A stretch of 54,463 nt of DNA from Pseudomonadota bacterium (GTDB lineage Bacteria; Pseudomonadota; Gammaproteobacteria; Burkholderiales; Burkholderiaceae_C). Position numbers and translations under genes: made by a program. The notes under the pieces were generated by a model. That model did not search any database. It was not told where the DNA came from and worked only from the letters and a program-made list of their open reading frames with translations. Position 1 is the stretch's first letter; every line of letters starts with the position of its first letter. The stretch is from contig JAJZWA010000022.1 in the NCBI GenBank assembly GCA_021846965.1, positions 1-54,463 on the forward strand, in the 5' to 3' direction. This document shows positions 43,050-51,009 of the stretch, one piece after another.

Positions 43050-43802
43050 TCAACCCTCCAGGGCGACGCGCTCGCTGTCGTCGCCTTCGATTCCCGCAAG
43101 CCAGGCTTCCATGGCCGCATTGACGGCGCCAGGTTGTTCGAGTGGAGCCATGTGCCCACAATGGGGGATCACGAGCCATTTCGCAGCGGGAATCCTGCGA
43201 GCCATTTCTTCGCTCCATTCGGGCGGGGTCACCTGATCCTCGCGCCCGCACAGGATCAACGTGGGGCAGGTGATTTCATGCAGCATGCCGACGCTGTCGG
43301 GCCGCGCCATGGCAGCTCGCTGCTGCCGCGCGAAGCCTTCGGCGCCGACCGTCCTCGCCATCGAAATCAGCAACTCGGTCAAGGACGAATCCTCGACGCG
43401 AGACGGATGCACGAGCCGTGGAAGAAAGCTGGCGGCCACAGCTGAAAAGTCTGCACTGCCTGTGGCGACGCCGTCGATCATCCGCTGGCGCAATTGCCTC
43501 GACTGCTCGGAATCCACCCTTGCGCCCGTATCGAGCAAGGCCATGCCCACCACGCGGTGGCGCGCCTGCCGAAAGACTTCGAGGGCTACATAGCCCCCCA
43601 GGGAAAACCCGGCGACCGCGAAAGGGCCCGCAGGCATCCCTGCGATCGCCTCGGACGCGAGAGCGGCCACCGTCTCCTGCGCGAAGGTCGTCGCCACCAC
43701 GACTTCGCGCTGGCGGGACCGCAGCACCGGCAATTGGTTCTGCCAGACACGGCCGTCGTTCAGCAGGCCGGGAAGCAGCAGCAGCTTGATTCCATCGTTC
43801 AT
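43050..43802 (-). CDS. Alpha/beta hydrolase
   Basis: 250-residue alpha/beta-hydrolase-fold enzyme. It opens with the strand LLLLPGLLNDGRVWQNQL (oxyanion region). The nucleophile elbow is AGFSLGGYVALE (Ser near 71); the acid is in ILCGREDQVTPPEW and the base in IPHCGHMAPLEQP. Complete triad, normal length. Substrate unknown (esters or lactones likely). AGGAGAGAG precedes the ATG. It is divergent from an AraC regulator across 121 nt, so the regulator probably controls it. Confidence 0.9.
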   Translation of the reverse strand: MNDGIKLLLLPGLLNDGRVWQNQLPVLRSRQREVVVATTFAQETVAALASEAIAGMPAGPFAVAGFSLGGYVALEVFRQARHRVVGMALLDTGARVDSEQSRQLRQRMIDGVATGSADFSAVAASFLPRLVHPSRVEDSSLTELLISMARTVGAEGFARQQRAAMARPDSVGMLHEITCPTLILCGREDQVTPPEWSEEMARRIPAAKWLVIPHCGHMAPLEQPGAVNAAMEAWLAGIEGDDSERVALEG

Positions 43803-43923
43803 CTCTCACTCTCTCCTATGCAGGCCATCCAGCAAGTCCTGGAGCTTGGGCAGGTCCAGACTCTAGGGCGCACAATCAGGACGATCCACGGGTAAACGTC
43901 GGTTTTTTTCCAGCAATCGTCCA

Positions 43924-44859
43924 GTGACACTCGATCCGTTGTCCGAAGTCGTCTCCTTGCTCGAGCCGACCGCGCCTTTTTCCAAGCAGGTCATCGCGTC
44001 GGACCCCTGGGCCGTCAGGCGCGCCGAAGTGAGGCGCCCGTTCTACCTGGTGGCGCTCCAAGGCTCCTGCCGGTTGCGCATCGAGGCGCATGGGCAAACC
44101 GACATGGTCACGCTGGACCAGGGTGACTTCGTGCTCATCCCGGCTGCGCATGCGTTCGCCGCGAGCAGTGTCGACCGCACGCCTCCCGGCCCTCATGAGC
44201 CTGTTCAGAGCCCCATCGTTCCCCATGACGGCGGAGCACGCGTGGGCGACCCGCGGGCCCCGGTGACCGTGCGCCTGCAGGTCGGCTATTGCATCTTCGG
44301 TTCGGCTGACGCGGCGCTGCTGGTGTCCCTGCTCCCGCGGTGGCTGCATGTGCGCCAGGATGCACGTCTGGCGCGCCTGGCTGAGCTGGTGGACGAGGAG
44401 TACCGCACGGAGCGCCCCGCCCGCGAGGTCATCATGGCCAGACTGCTGGAGGTCTTGCTGATCGAGGCCTTCCGCTCGGCGAGCACCATGCAGGCCTCGG
44501 CCGGCCTGGCGCGCGGGCTGGCGGATCGACGCCTCTCGCAGGCGCTGCTCGCGCTGCATCGCGAGCCGCAGGCACGCTGGACCGTGGAGGGACTCGCGCG
44601 TGCGGCAGCGATGTCACGCTCGGCGTTTCACGATCGCTTCTGCAGGGAGGTGGGCATGGCGCCGATGGAGTATGTGCTCGCATGGCGCATGGCTCTCGCG
44701 CGCCGCCTTCTGTGCGAAGGAAGGCTCCGACTCGGGGAGATTGCCGAGCGCCTGGGCTACGGCTCGCTCAGCACCTTCGGTGAGGCCTTCAAGCGCCACG
44801 CGGGCATCTCGCCCGGGCGCTACGCGCGGCAGTCTCGCGACGCAGTCGCATCGGCGTGA
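43924..44859 (+). CDS. AraC family transcriptional regulator (cupin_6 type)
   Basis: 311-residue regulator. The N-terminal cupin-like effector domain covers about 20-185 (RRPFYLVALQGSCRLRIEAHG; DQGDFVLIPAAHAF). The two helix-turn-helix motifs lie at about 205-300: WTVEGLARAAAMSRSAFHDRF and LRLGEIAERLGYGSLSTFGEAF, ending FKRHAGISPGRYAR. It starts at GTG 43924. Divergent orientation to the alpha/beta hydrolase points to local control. The effector is not predictable. Confidence 0.92.
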   Translation: MTLDPLSEVVSLLEPTAPFSKQVIASDPWAVRRAEVRRPFYLVALQGSCRLRIEAHGQTDMVTLDQGDFVLIPAAHAFAASSVDRTPPGPHEPVQSPIVPHDGGARVGDPRAPVTVRLQVGYCIFGSADAALLVSLLPRWLHVRQDARLARLAELVDEEYRTERPAREVIMARLLEVLLIEAFRSASTMQASAGLARGLADRRLSQALLALHREPQARWTVEGLARAAAMSRSAFHDRFCREVGMAPMEYVLAWRMALARRLLCEGRLRLGEIAERLGYGSLSTFGEAFKRHAGISPGRYARQSRDAVASA

Positions 44860-45089
44860 GGGCTGCGCCATCGAGGTGCGCGCACGACCCCGGGGGAGAT
44901 CCCGCCCTCTGAAGGCCGGGGGGATCCACGGGTTCACGGCCAGCCGCAGCGGAACAAGCCGGCAGATCCTGGTCCTGGAGTTGCAAACTTTTGCAAGCTC
45001 GCAGTGTCGCGCTGTCGGCTTGCCGAGGCCTTCGTCGTTGTAGGCATCACGCCTGCGAATTCCAAGGAGCCAGGCTGCGCCCGGCAGTT
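44860..45089. other. Gene-free interval upstream of the GH5-like lipoprotein
   Basis: About 230 bp without a gene. It contains two TTGCAA hexamers exactly ten bp apart (44981-44996), a possible helical-phase protein binding site, but I cannot assign a promoter. Confidence 0.45.
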
Positions 45090-45141
45090 GCTTGAGCCAT
45101 GCGCTTGATTCACGCGCTTGGTCCACGCACTTGATCCACGC
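45090..45141. repeat. Tandem 13-bp repeat, four units, abutting the GH5 gene's RBS
   Basis: GCTTGAGCCATGC, GCTTGATTCACGC, GCTTGGTCCACGC and ACTTGATCCACGC run head to tail and are followed by TTGAG, which merges with the Shine-Dalgarno GAGGGAG. The repeats lie in the presumed 5' UTR. Confidence 0.85.
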
Positions 45142-45155
45142 TTGAGGGAGATGAC

Positions 45156-46694
45156 ATGGCCAGACCGGCAGCCAGCGGCCAACCGCGCGGGTTCCGCGCC
45201 CTGCGCGGGATGCTCTGCCTGGTCATGATGGCCTCGGCCGCGCTGATCAGTGCCTGCGGGGGTGGAGGCACGGCGTCGCCCGCAGCTCCGACGGCCTCGT
45301 CTCCGCAGACCTTCTCTCTGGTGGTGAGCACCCACGGGAGCGGGACCGTGACGTCCACCCCAGGCGCCATCGCTTGCGGCAGTTCCTGCGATAGCGCGTT
45401 CAGCCCGGGCAGTCTGGTGACGCTGCAGGCCACGCCCGCGACGGGCTCCTCGTTCACGGGCTGGTCCGGTGCCTGCAGCGGGTCGGCCGCGAGCTGCACC
45501 GTGACGATGAGTCAGGCGCAGTCCGTCTCGGCCACTTTCTCCACGCAAGCCGGTGGGGTCGCCGTCGTCTCCGGGCGGCTCGTCGTCGCCGGGACCAACA
45601 CGCCGTTCATCCCCGAAGGATTCAACACCAACGGCATTCTCTATCCCGAGTCCTATGCGAGCACGCTGTGCCCCCTGGCCACACCGCTGAGCGCACAAGT
45701 GGTTCAGTATCTTGAGGATACCCAGGCCGCGCTGACGGCACCCCCACTGCCGGGCCTGGCCTACAACGCCTCCTTCCAGGCCATGGTGCAGGACTGGCAT
45801 GCCAACACGGTGCGCATCCACGTCAGCCAGGGCGCCCTGCAATACGAATACGCACAGGGCCTGTCGAGCTACACCGACCTGGCGCGCAGCGTCATCGCAC
45901 AAGCCCGCGCCGCCGGCCTCATCGTGATCGTCGACATGCAGGCGGAGAAGTACGGCTGCACCCCCGACGAAAACGGGGTCATGCAGAAGCTTCCTGACCT
46001 CAACACCGAACAGGCCTGGAAGCAGATCCTCGACCCCGCGCTGACCAACGACCGGGGCATCATCCTCGAAGTGTTCAACGAACCGGACGCATCGGTCGCC
46101 TGCAATCTCGGCACCTACACCCAGCCCGACTGGAGCGCATGGGAAACCGGCTGCGGCAATGAGCCGGACCAGGGGATGCTCACCGTCGGGCAGTACGTCC
46201 GCTCGCTGGCTCCCGACAATGTTCTGTTCTTCAACGGCCAGGGGGTCGATTTCGGATTCGACGGATTCACGGTGCCAGCCGGCATGCCCTCCAATTCCGC
46301 CTACACCGTCCATCCCTTCAGCTACGTCGCGAATGGCAGTGAAAGCGCAAGCATCAGCAGCTGGGATACCTGGTTTGGAAATTTCGAGCAAAGCGGGCAT
46401 GCCGTGGTCGCCACCGCCTGGAGCGAGGACGCCCAGTGCCCCAACGATCCCGGTCAGAGCATCACCGACGAATTCATCCAGTCCTATCTTCCCCAGCACT
46501 CCATAGGAATGATCGGCTATGCATGGGACGGGCCGTACTGGGGCTCCGGCTATCTGGTCAACAGCTACGCCTACACCGGGAATACCGCGGACTATCAGGT
46601 GATCGATCCCGATGCATCGGGCTGCGCCCAGAACGGCGGAACGCAGTTGCAGCAACTCTTCCAGGATCAGGCCGCGGCCTCCGCAACCCCGTGA
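45156..46694 (+). CDS. Lipoprotein with InlB-type repeat and GH5-like glycoside hydrolase domain
   Basis: 512-residue exported protein. The signal peptide ends in a lipobox (LISAC-GG), so it is likely lipid-anchored. A Ser/Thr/Pro linker is followed by a bacterial InlB_B-like repeat at about 50-128 (GSGTVTSTPGAIACGSSC ... FTGWSGACSG ... VSATF). The remainder is a TIM-barrel of GH5 type: FIPEGFNTNG, the helix-strand DMQAEKYG, the catalytic acid in EVFNEPD (Glu309), VHPFSYV and TAWSED, where Glu is the likely nucleophile. It may cleave beta-glucans or mannans at the cell surface. GAGGGAG precedes ATG 45156. Confidence 0.82.
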   Translation: MARPAASGQPRGFRALRGMLCLVMMASAALISACGGGGTASPAAPTASSPQTFSLVVSTHGSGTVTSTPGAIACGSSCDSAFSPGSLVTLQATPATGSSFTGWSGACSGSAASCTVTMSQAQSVSATFSTQAGGVAVVSGRLVVAGTNTPFIPEGFNTNGILYPESYASTLCPLATPLSAQVVQYLEDTQAALTAPPLPGLAYNASFQAMVQDWHANTVRIHVSQGALQYEYAQGLSSYTDLARSVIAQARAAGLIVIVDMQAEKYGCTPDENGVMQKLPDLNTEQAWKQILDPALTNDRGIILEVFNEPDASVACNLGTYTQPDWSAWETGCGNEPDQGMLTVGQYVRSLAPDNVLFFNGQGVDFGFDGFTVPAGMPSNSAYTVHPFSYVANGSESASISSWDTWFGNFEQSGHAVVATAWSEDAQCPNDPGQSITDEFIQSYLPQHSIGMIGYAWDGPYWGSGYLVNSYAYTGNTADYQVIDPDASGCAQNGGTQLQQLFQDQAAASATP

Positions 46695-46727
46695 TCGGCG
46701 GCCCAGGCGAGCACTGCGGTGACAACG

Positions 46728-46753
46728 AAAGCCATGGCGTGCTCAACGGTCGG
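46728..46753. repeat. Dispersed repeat, copy C (partial)
   Basis: AAAGCCATGGCGTGCTCAACGG and a few flanking bases match about 21 of 25 positions of the repeat copies at 50570-50619 and 51499-51548. It lies 34 nt after the GH5 stop. Only the left part of the unit is present. Confidence 0.55.
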
Positions 46754-46991
46754 AGGGTATCTCCTCCAGGATCCGGTCGAGTCGGGTCTTCAGTTCCGGC
46801 GGAATCTGCACCATGGGGTCTCGCAATTCATCGCTCATGCCCAAGCCGACGTGCCTCGGCAGAAAGGACGTGAGCATCACGGATTGCATGCCCTGATCAT
46901 CGTTCGGTCGCCCTTGAACGCTGTCTGCAAAGTGCGACAGATGCCCCTGCAGCGCATCCCGGATTCGGCTGAGCCCAAGTGATCTACGCGA
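46743..46991 (-). other. 82-codon open stretch continuing the TetR frame past its stop
   Basis: Directly after the TetR stop (TAG, 46994-46992) the same frame stays open for 82 codons to a TGA inside repeat copy C. The second half looks coding: from ATG 46889 it reads MQSVMLTSFLPRHVGLGMSD and then ELRDPMVQIPPELKTRLDRI, with G/C-rich third positions and an amphipathic helix. I do not recognise a family. It may be the end of a lost gene, a 48-residue small protein, or a former C-terminal extension. Confidence 0.35.
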
Positions 46992-47588
46992 CTACGCGCG
47001 CGCGCTCCCCTCGGGCTCCACAAGCAGCGTGATCTGCAGCGCCGCCAGCTCGCGCAATCTGGCGGGCTCGGCATGAATGCGTTCCATGACGGCAAGGCCT
47101 CGTGTGAAGACCATGATGGCCCGGGCAGCCTGGTCGGGCGACACGCGCAGCGACTCTCGCAGGCCCTCCTGCGACAGCGCATCGGCCACGATGGTCTCCA
47201 GTCGCTCCATGAGCTCGCGCACGCGCCGTAGCGCCGACGCACCGATCGCGGCGCTCTCGACAGCGGTCTTGGTCGTGAAGCATCCTCGAGGCGGCACATC
47301 GGCCGTCATGCTGTTGATCGATGCCTCGAAGAAACGCTCCAGCGCCAGCCGCGCGGTGGGAGCGTCCAGCGCCCGCCGGGACTCGGCAAGGACCCGTTCG
47401 GCGTAGCGATCGAAGGCCAGCTCGAAGAGGTGTTCCTTGCTCGCGTACGCGTGGTACAGGGAGCCGCGCTGCACGGCGGCGGCCTCGGCCAGGTCGGCCA
47501 TGGAGGTGGCCTGCCAGCCCTGGGACCAGAACACGTCCAGCACCCTGTCGAGCACCGTCGCCTCGTCGAACTGCCTGGTCATGATCAT
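46992..47588 (-). CDS. TetR/AcrR family transcriptional regulator
   Basis: 198-residue regulator. Helix-turn-helix at about 12-58: ATVLDRVLDVFWSQGWQATS and MADLAEAAAVQRGSLYHAY, then SKEHLFELAF. The ligand domain follows and carries GCFTTKTAVE, a block seen in regulators of the AcrR/NemR kind, whose cysteine can sense electrophiles. ATG 47588 is preceded by AGGAGG eleven nt upstream; a second ATG lies two codons later. A perfect 14-bp palindrome lies between it and the divergent EamA transporter gene. Confidence 0.9.
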   Translation of the reverse strand: MIMTRQFDEATVLDRVLDVFWSQGWQATSMADLAEAAAVQRGSLYHAYASKEHLFELAFDRYAERVLAESRRALDAPTARLALERFFEASINSMTADVPPRGCFTTKTAVESAAIGASALRRVRELMERLETIVADALSQEGLRESLRVSPDQAARAIMVFTRGLAVMERIHAEPARLRELAALQITLLVEPEGSARA

Positions 47589-47621
47589 GGCTTTCCTGAC
47601 CTCCTTCAAAATTGTCGCATG

Positions 47622-47635
47622 TGTCAACGTTGACA
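47622..47635. promoter_or_regulatory. Perfect palindrome in the tetR/eamA divergent region
   Basis: TGTCAACGTTGACA is perfectly self-complementary and lies 34 nt upstream of the tetR start. A TATGAT hexamer (47638-47643) just beside it could be the -10 for the transporter gene. The palindrome is the likely operator of the adjacent TetR protein. Confidence 0.6.
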
Positions 47636-47734
47636 GCTATGATAACGATGCCGTCATGCCCCGGCCCTGGAGTTTCTCTGTGCGCAGTCCAGGGATCCGC
47701 GTGGCCGAGGCCATTCCCCGCGCAAGGAAGAACC

Positions 47735-48691
47735 ATGACCATCGCCAGGCCTCCGCGAATCCCGCGGTCCCAAGGTCACGTTGCCGACACGTCCGCAGGA
47801 GCCGGTTGGGCCGCGGTCCTCCTCGCGGCCACGCTGTGGGGCACGACCGGCGTCGTATTCCATGCGCTGGGTCGCTCCGGCGGTGCCAACGCCGCGTCCA
47901 TCGGCTTTGCGCGTCTTGCTCTCTCCGTGCCCTTCCTGCTGGCCATGGCGCGGGCACGCACGGGCGATTGGTTCGTTGCGCTGACCCTGCGCGGCGTCGC
48001 AACCCTGAGCGCCCTGGGACTGGCGATGGCAGCGTACCAACTCAGCTACGTGCTGGCCCTGGAGCGCGTGGGGGTCGCCATCGCGGTACTCATCAGCATC
48101 TGTGGCGCGCCGATCTTCGTCGCGCTGATCTCCGTGGTCTGGCTCGGCGATCGTCTGAGGGCGAGAACCATGGTCGCGCTGGCGACGGCCATCGCGGGGA
48201 CGGTGCTGATGGTAGGTCTGCCGTCGGCGGCAGGCGGCCACGGTCATCGGTTCGCGATCGGAATCGCGCTCGCCGTTGCCTGCGCGCTTTGCCAGGCCTT
48301 GTACGTGCTCGCAGCGCAAGCCTCGAGCAAGGTCTGCGGGCCCACGCACGCCGGCGGGATCGCCTTCGGCATCGGCGCGCTGGCCTTGCTGCCCATCGCC
48401 TGGAGCGAAGGCCTGCATGTAAGCCCCTCCCCGGGAAACTGGGCGATGCTGTTGTATGTTGCCGCGGTCCCTACGGCGATTGCGCAGACCCTGTTTCTCA
48501 TCGGACTCCAGGGCACCGGCGCCGTTGGCGGCGCCATTGCGAGCCTGCTCGAGCCTCTCGTGGCAAGCTTGCTCGCGGTCGTGCTCTTGCACGAACGCAT
48601 GCACCGGACGGGAGTCATCGGCGCGGCCCTGCTGCTCAGCGGCATCGGGATCCTTCAGTGGAGTCCCGGGAAGCGTGGCGCATCGGATTGA
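47735..48691 (+). CDS. EamA/DMT family transporter
   Basis: 318-residue inner-membrane protein with ten hydrophobic segments in two EamA halves: GWAAVLLAATLWGTTGVVFH opens the first, and GIALAVACALCQALYVLAAQ the second. DMT transporters export amino acids, drugs or metabolites. GGAAG precedes ATG 47735. It is divergent from a TetR regulator with a palindromic operator between them, an arrangement typical of inducible exporters. The substrate is unknown. Confidence 0.9.
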   Translation: MTIARPPRIPRSQGHVADTSAGAGWAAVLLAATLWGTTGVVFHALGRSGGANAASIGFARLALSVPFLLAMARARTGDWFVALTLRGVATLSALGLAMAAYQLSYVLALERVGVAIAVLISICGAPIFVALISVVWLGDRLRARTMVALATAIAGTVLMVGLPSAAGGHGHRFAIGIALAVACALCQALYVLAAQASSKVCGPTHAGGIAFGIGALALLPIAWSEGLHVSPSPGNWAMLLYVAAVPTAIAQTLFLIGLQGTGAVGGAIASLLEPLVASLLAVVLLHERMHRTGVIGAALLLSGIGILQWSPGKRGASD

Positions 48692-48814
48692 CGGCGATCG
48701 CGCTCCCTCTCGGCCTTGGAACTGCCAGTCCTGGGCCGGGCTTCCTGATGGGCAGCGCAGGCCCCGCGCACCGTATCCCTGCGATTGAAGATGGGGAATT
48801 TCGGCCACGAAGCC

Positions 48815-48834
48815 ATAGGGGGGTAGCCTATACT
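48815..48834 (+). promoter_or_regulatory. G-tract operator and -10 box of dmeRF
   Basis: ATAGG and CCTAT arms flank a run of six G (48818-48823), the layout of RcnR/CsoR-type operators (G/C tract between short inverted repeats). The right arm overlaps a -10 TATACT (48829-48834), so bound repressor would block polymerase. The -10 is only seven nt from the ATG, with no Shine-Dalgarno, so the transcript may be leaderless. Confidence 0.65.
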
Positions 48835-48841
48835 CCGGCGC

Positions 48842-49120
48842 ATGAGCCATACGATCCGCCAGAAGACCAAGCTGCTGAACCGCGTCCGCCGCATACGCGG
48901 GCAGGTCGACGCCATCGAGCGCGCGCTCGAGGCCGAAGCCGGCTGCGAGCAGGTGATGCATGTCATCGCGGCCTGCCGCGGGGCACTCAACGGACTCCTG
49001 GGCGAGGTCGTCGAGGAGCATATCCAGAGCCACCTGGTCGAGCCCCTCAAGGACAAGGACGCAGCGGCGGCCGAGGCGGCGGAACAGTTGGTGGACGTTT
49101 TCAGGGGGTACTTCAAATGA
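48842..49120 (+). CDS. dmeR: Ni/Co-sensing repressor DmeR (RcnR/FrmR family)
   Basis: 92-residue all-helical metal-sensing repressor of the CsoR/RcnR/FrmR superfamily (DUF156). MSHTIRQKTKLLNRVRRIRGQ is the family N-terminus. Residues His3, Cys35, His60 and His64 coincide with the Ni/Co ligands of E. coli RcnR, whereas formaldehyde sensors and copper CsoR differ. The stop overlaps dmeF by 4 nt. A G-tract operator lies just upstream. I infer derepression of dmeF by Ni(II) or Co(II). Confidence 0.9.
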   Translation: MSHTIRQKTKLLNRVRRIRGQVDAIERALEAEAGCEQVMHVIAACRGALNGLLGEVVEEHIQSHLVEPLKDKDAAAAEAAEQLVDVFRGYFK

Positions 49121-50400
49121 GTGCCAGCCACAGCCATGCCCTCTCCGTTCCCGAGCACGACCACGTGTTCCTCGGCGAGGGCCATGACCGGAACGCACGC
49201 AAGACATGGTCCGTGATCGTGCTGTGCACGGTCGTCATGGTGATCGAGATCGTTGGCGGCCTGCATTTCGGCTCCCTGGCGCTGATTGCCGACGGGCTGC
49301 ACATGAGCACCCACGCCGCGGCGATGCTGATCGCCGCGCTGGCGTACACCTACGCCCGCAGGCACGCGCGCGACGCCCGCTTCAGCTTCGGCACCGGCAA
49401 GGTCGGCGACCTGGCTGGATTCTCGAGCGCGATCATCCTGGCGATGATCGCGCTGCTGATCGGCTACGAGGCCATCGACCGCCTGCTGCACCCCGTGCGC
49501 ATCGACTTCGACCAGGCGATCGGCATCGCTTTCCTCGGCCTCGCGGTCAACGTGATCAGCGCCTGGCTGCTCAGCGGCGGCAACCACGGGCACCACCATG
49601 GGCACGGCCACGGGCATCATCACGGCCACGGCGACGCGGCGCACGACCACGGTGACGAGACCCGCATGGTCGACACGCCTTTCGGACGCCTGCAGTTGAG
49701 CATTTTCGAGGATGGGGTGCCGCCGCGCTTCCAGGTGCGTCGCTTCGAGGATGCCGCCACACCGGCCCTCGGCCCCGGCGACCTCGTGCTGACCACGCTG
49801 CGCGAGGGTGGCGCACAGCAGCGATTCGCGTTGCGCGACGCCGGCGACTGCTGGGAGTCGATCGACGAGATTCCCGAGCCGCACGCCTTCGAACTGCGCG
49901 TCGAGGCCGGCGCCTTCGTCACCACGCTGCGCTACGAGGAGGAGTCGGGCCATGCCCACGGGGATCACCACCGGGACCACAACATGCGCGCGGCCTTCGT
50001 GCACGTGGCGGCGGACGCCGCGGTGTCCATCCTGGCCATCCTCGGGCTGGCGGCTGGCAAGTACTTCGGGCTGTACTTCATGGACCCGGTCATGGGCATC
50101 GTGGGCGCGCTGGTCATCGCCAACTGGTCCTTCGGTCTGGTGCGCGACACCGGCGCCATCCTGCTCGACATGAACCCGGATCGATCCCTCAGCCGCGACA
50201 TCTCGGCGCTGGTGGCGGCGCAGGGCGACCAGCTCCGCGACCTGCACCTGTGGCGACTCGGTCCCGGGCACCTGGGGGCCATCGTCGCGGTCGGCACCCG
50301 CGACCCCGCCCACGACGCCTCGTACTACCAGCGCCAGTTCGACCGCTTCGGTGATCTCTCCCATGTCACGGTCGAGGTCACATCGGCCGACCGCGGTTGA
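49117..50400 (+). CDS. dmeF: CDF family Co/Ni efflux transporter DmeF with inserted domain
   Basis: 427-residue inner-membrane cation diffusion facilitator. TM1-4 lie at about 30-152, TM5-6 at about 291-345, and a cytoplasmic domain follows. Metal sites: ADGLHMSTH in TM2 (Asp59, His62, His66) and HVAAD in TM5 (His296, Asp300). Between TM4 and TM5 a His-rich loop (156-179, repeated HGHG units) is followed by a 95-residue beta-rich insert (about 184-277, IFEDGVPPRF ... IDEIPEPHAFEL) and a second His cluster (279-289). Most CDF proteins are about 300 residues, so the insert is extra. Co-translated with dmeR. Confidence 0.92.
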   Translation: MSASHSHALSVPEHDHVFLGEGHDRNARKTWSVIVLCTVVMVIEIVGGLHFGSLALIADGLHMSTHAAAMLIAALAYTYARRHARDARFSFGTGKVGDLAGFSSAIILAMIALLIGYEAIDRLLHPVRIDFDQAIGIAFLGLAVNVISAWLLSGGNHGHHHGHGHGHHHGHGDAAHDHGDETRMVDTPFGRLQLSIFEDGVPPRFQVRRFEDAATPALGPGDLVLTTLREGGAQQRFALRDAGDCWESIDEIPEPHAFELRVEAGAFVTTLRYEEESGHAHGDHHRDHNMRAAFVHVAADAAVSILAILGLAAGKYFGLYFMDPVMGIVGALVIANWSFGLVRDTGAILLDMNPDRSLSRDISALVAAQGDQLRDLHLWRLGPGHLGAIVAVGTRDPAHDASYYQRQFDRFGDLSHVTVEVTSADRG

Positions 50401-50569
50401 CGCGCCGGCGCGGATGCCGTCTCGCGATACACCGGCATTCGAGCGTTCGCGGAGGGGGAGGGCAGCACCGGGTCAGGAGCGCGAGTTGGCCGTTATGGCC
50501 GACCTCCGGCCGCTGCTCCGACGTCGGCACCTCGGCCTGAACGGGCGCTGGTCCGAGGTTGCGGCGACA
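50401..50569. other. Interval between dmeF and the VapBC region
   Basis: No gene is supported here. Short G-rich and dyad sequences (GGCCGTTATGGCC at 50488-50500) occur. The interval leads into repeat copy A. Confidence 0.4.
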
Positions 50570-50619
50570 ACAGCCATGGTGTGGTCAGCAGTCGCTGAGG
50601 TCGTCAGCATCCTGAGCGG
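50570..50619 (+). repeat. Dispersed repeat, copy A (left flank of VapBC)
   Basis: A 50-bp unit beginning ACAGCCATGGTG and ending CAGCATCCTGAGCGG. It matches 45 of 50 positions of copy B at 51499-51548 in inverted orientation. Weak similarity continues beyond the unit. The remaining 168 bp up to vapB hold no gene. Confidence 0.8.
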
Positions 50620-50787
50620 CTTCGTCCAAGGCTGCCCAGATGCGGGTTGCGGCCGTCGGCCGTCAGTGAGGGCCGACGCAAACCGCGCGGCGGATGCGAT
50701 GACAACGTTGCCATTCGGGTTTCCTCCGGGCCCCATGGACACGCCGCACTGGACGCATTACCTTTGGCTTTTTTGTAAGGGTGCATC

Positions 50788-51009
50788 ATGGCAGAGTCCA
50801 CGATAACGGCCAAAGGGCAGACCACCGTACCGGCAGACATCCGGGCAGTGATGCATGCCAGGCCAGGGACGCGATTGGTGTGGTCGGCCATGCCCGACGG
50901 AACCATCATCGTGCGCGCCAAGACCCAATCTATCCGTGACATGGCTGGCATGCTCAAGGCACCCAAGGGCAAGCGCATCACCATCGACGATATGAACCCC
51001 TGGCGCTGA
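50788..51009 (+). CDS. vapB: AbrB/MazE-type antitoxin (VapB)
   Basis: 73-residue swapped-hairpin AbrB protein: STITAKGQTTVPADIRAVMH is the standard DNA-binding N-terminus, and the tail IRDMAGMLKAPKGKRITIDDM is the part that masks the partner toxin. AAGGG lies seven nt before the ATG. The stop overlaps the vapC start (TGATG). Such antitoxins autoregulate their operon together with the toxin. Confidence 0.93.
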   Translation: MAESTITAKGQTTVPADIRAVMHARPGTRLVWSAMPDGTIIVRAKTQSIRDMAGMLKAPKGKRITIDDMNPWR

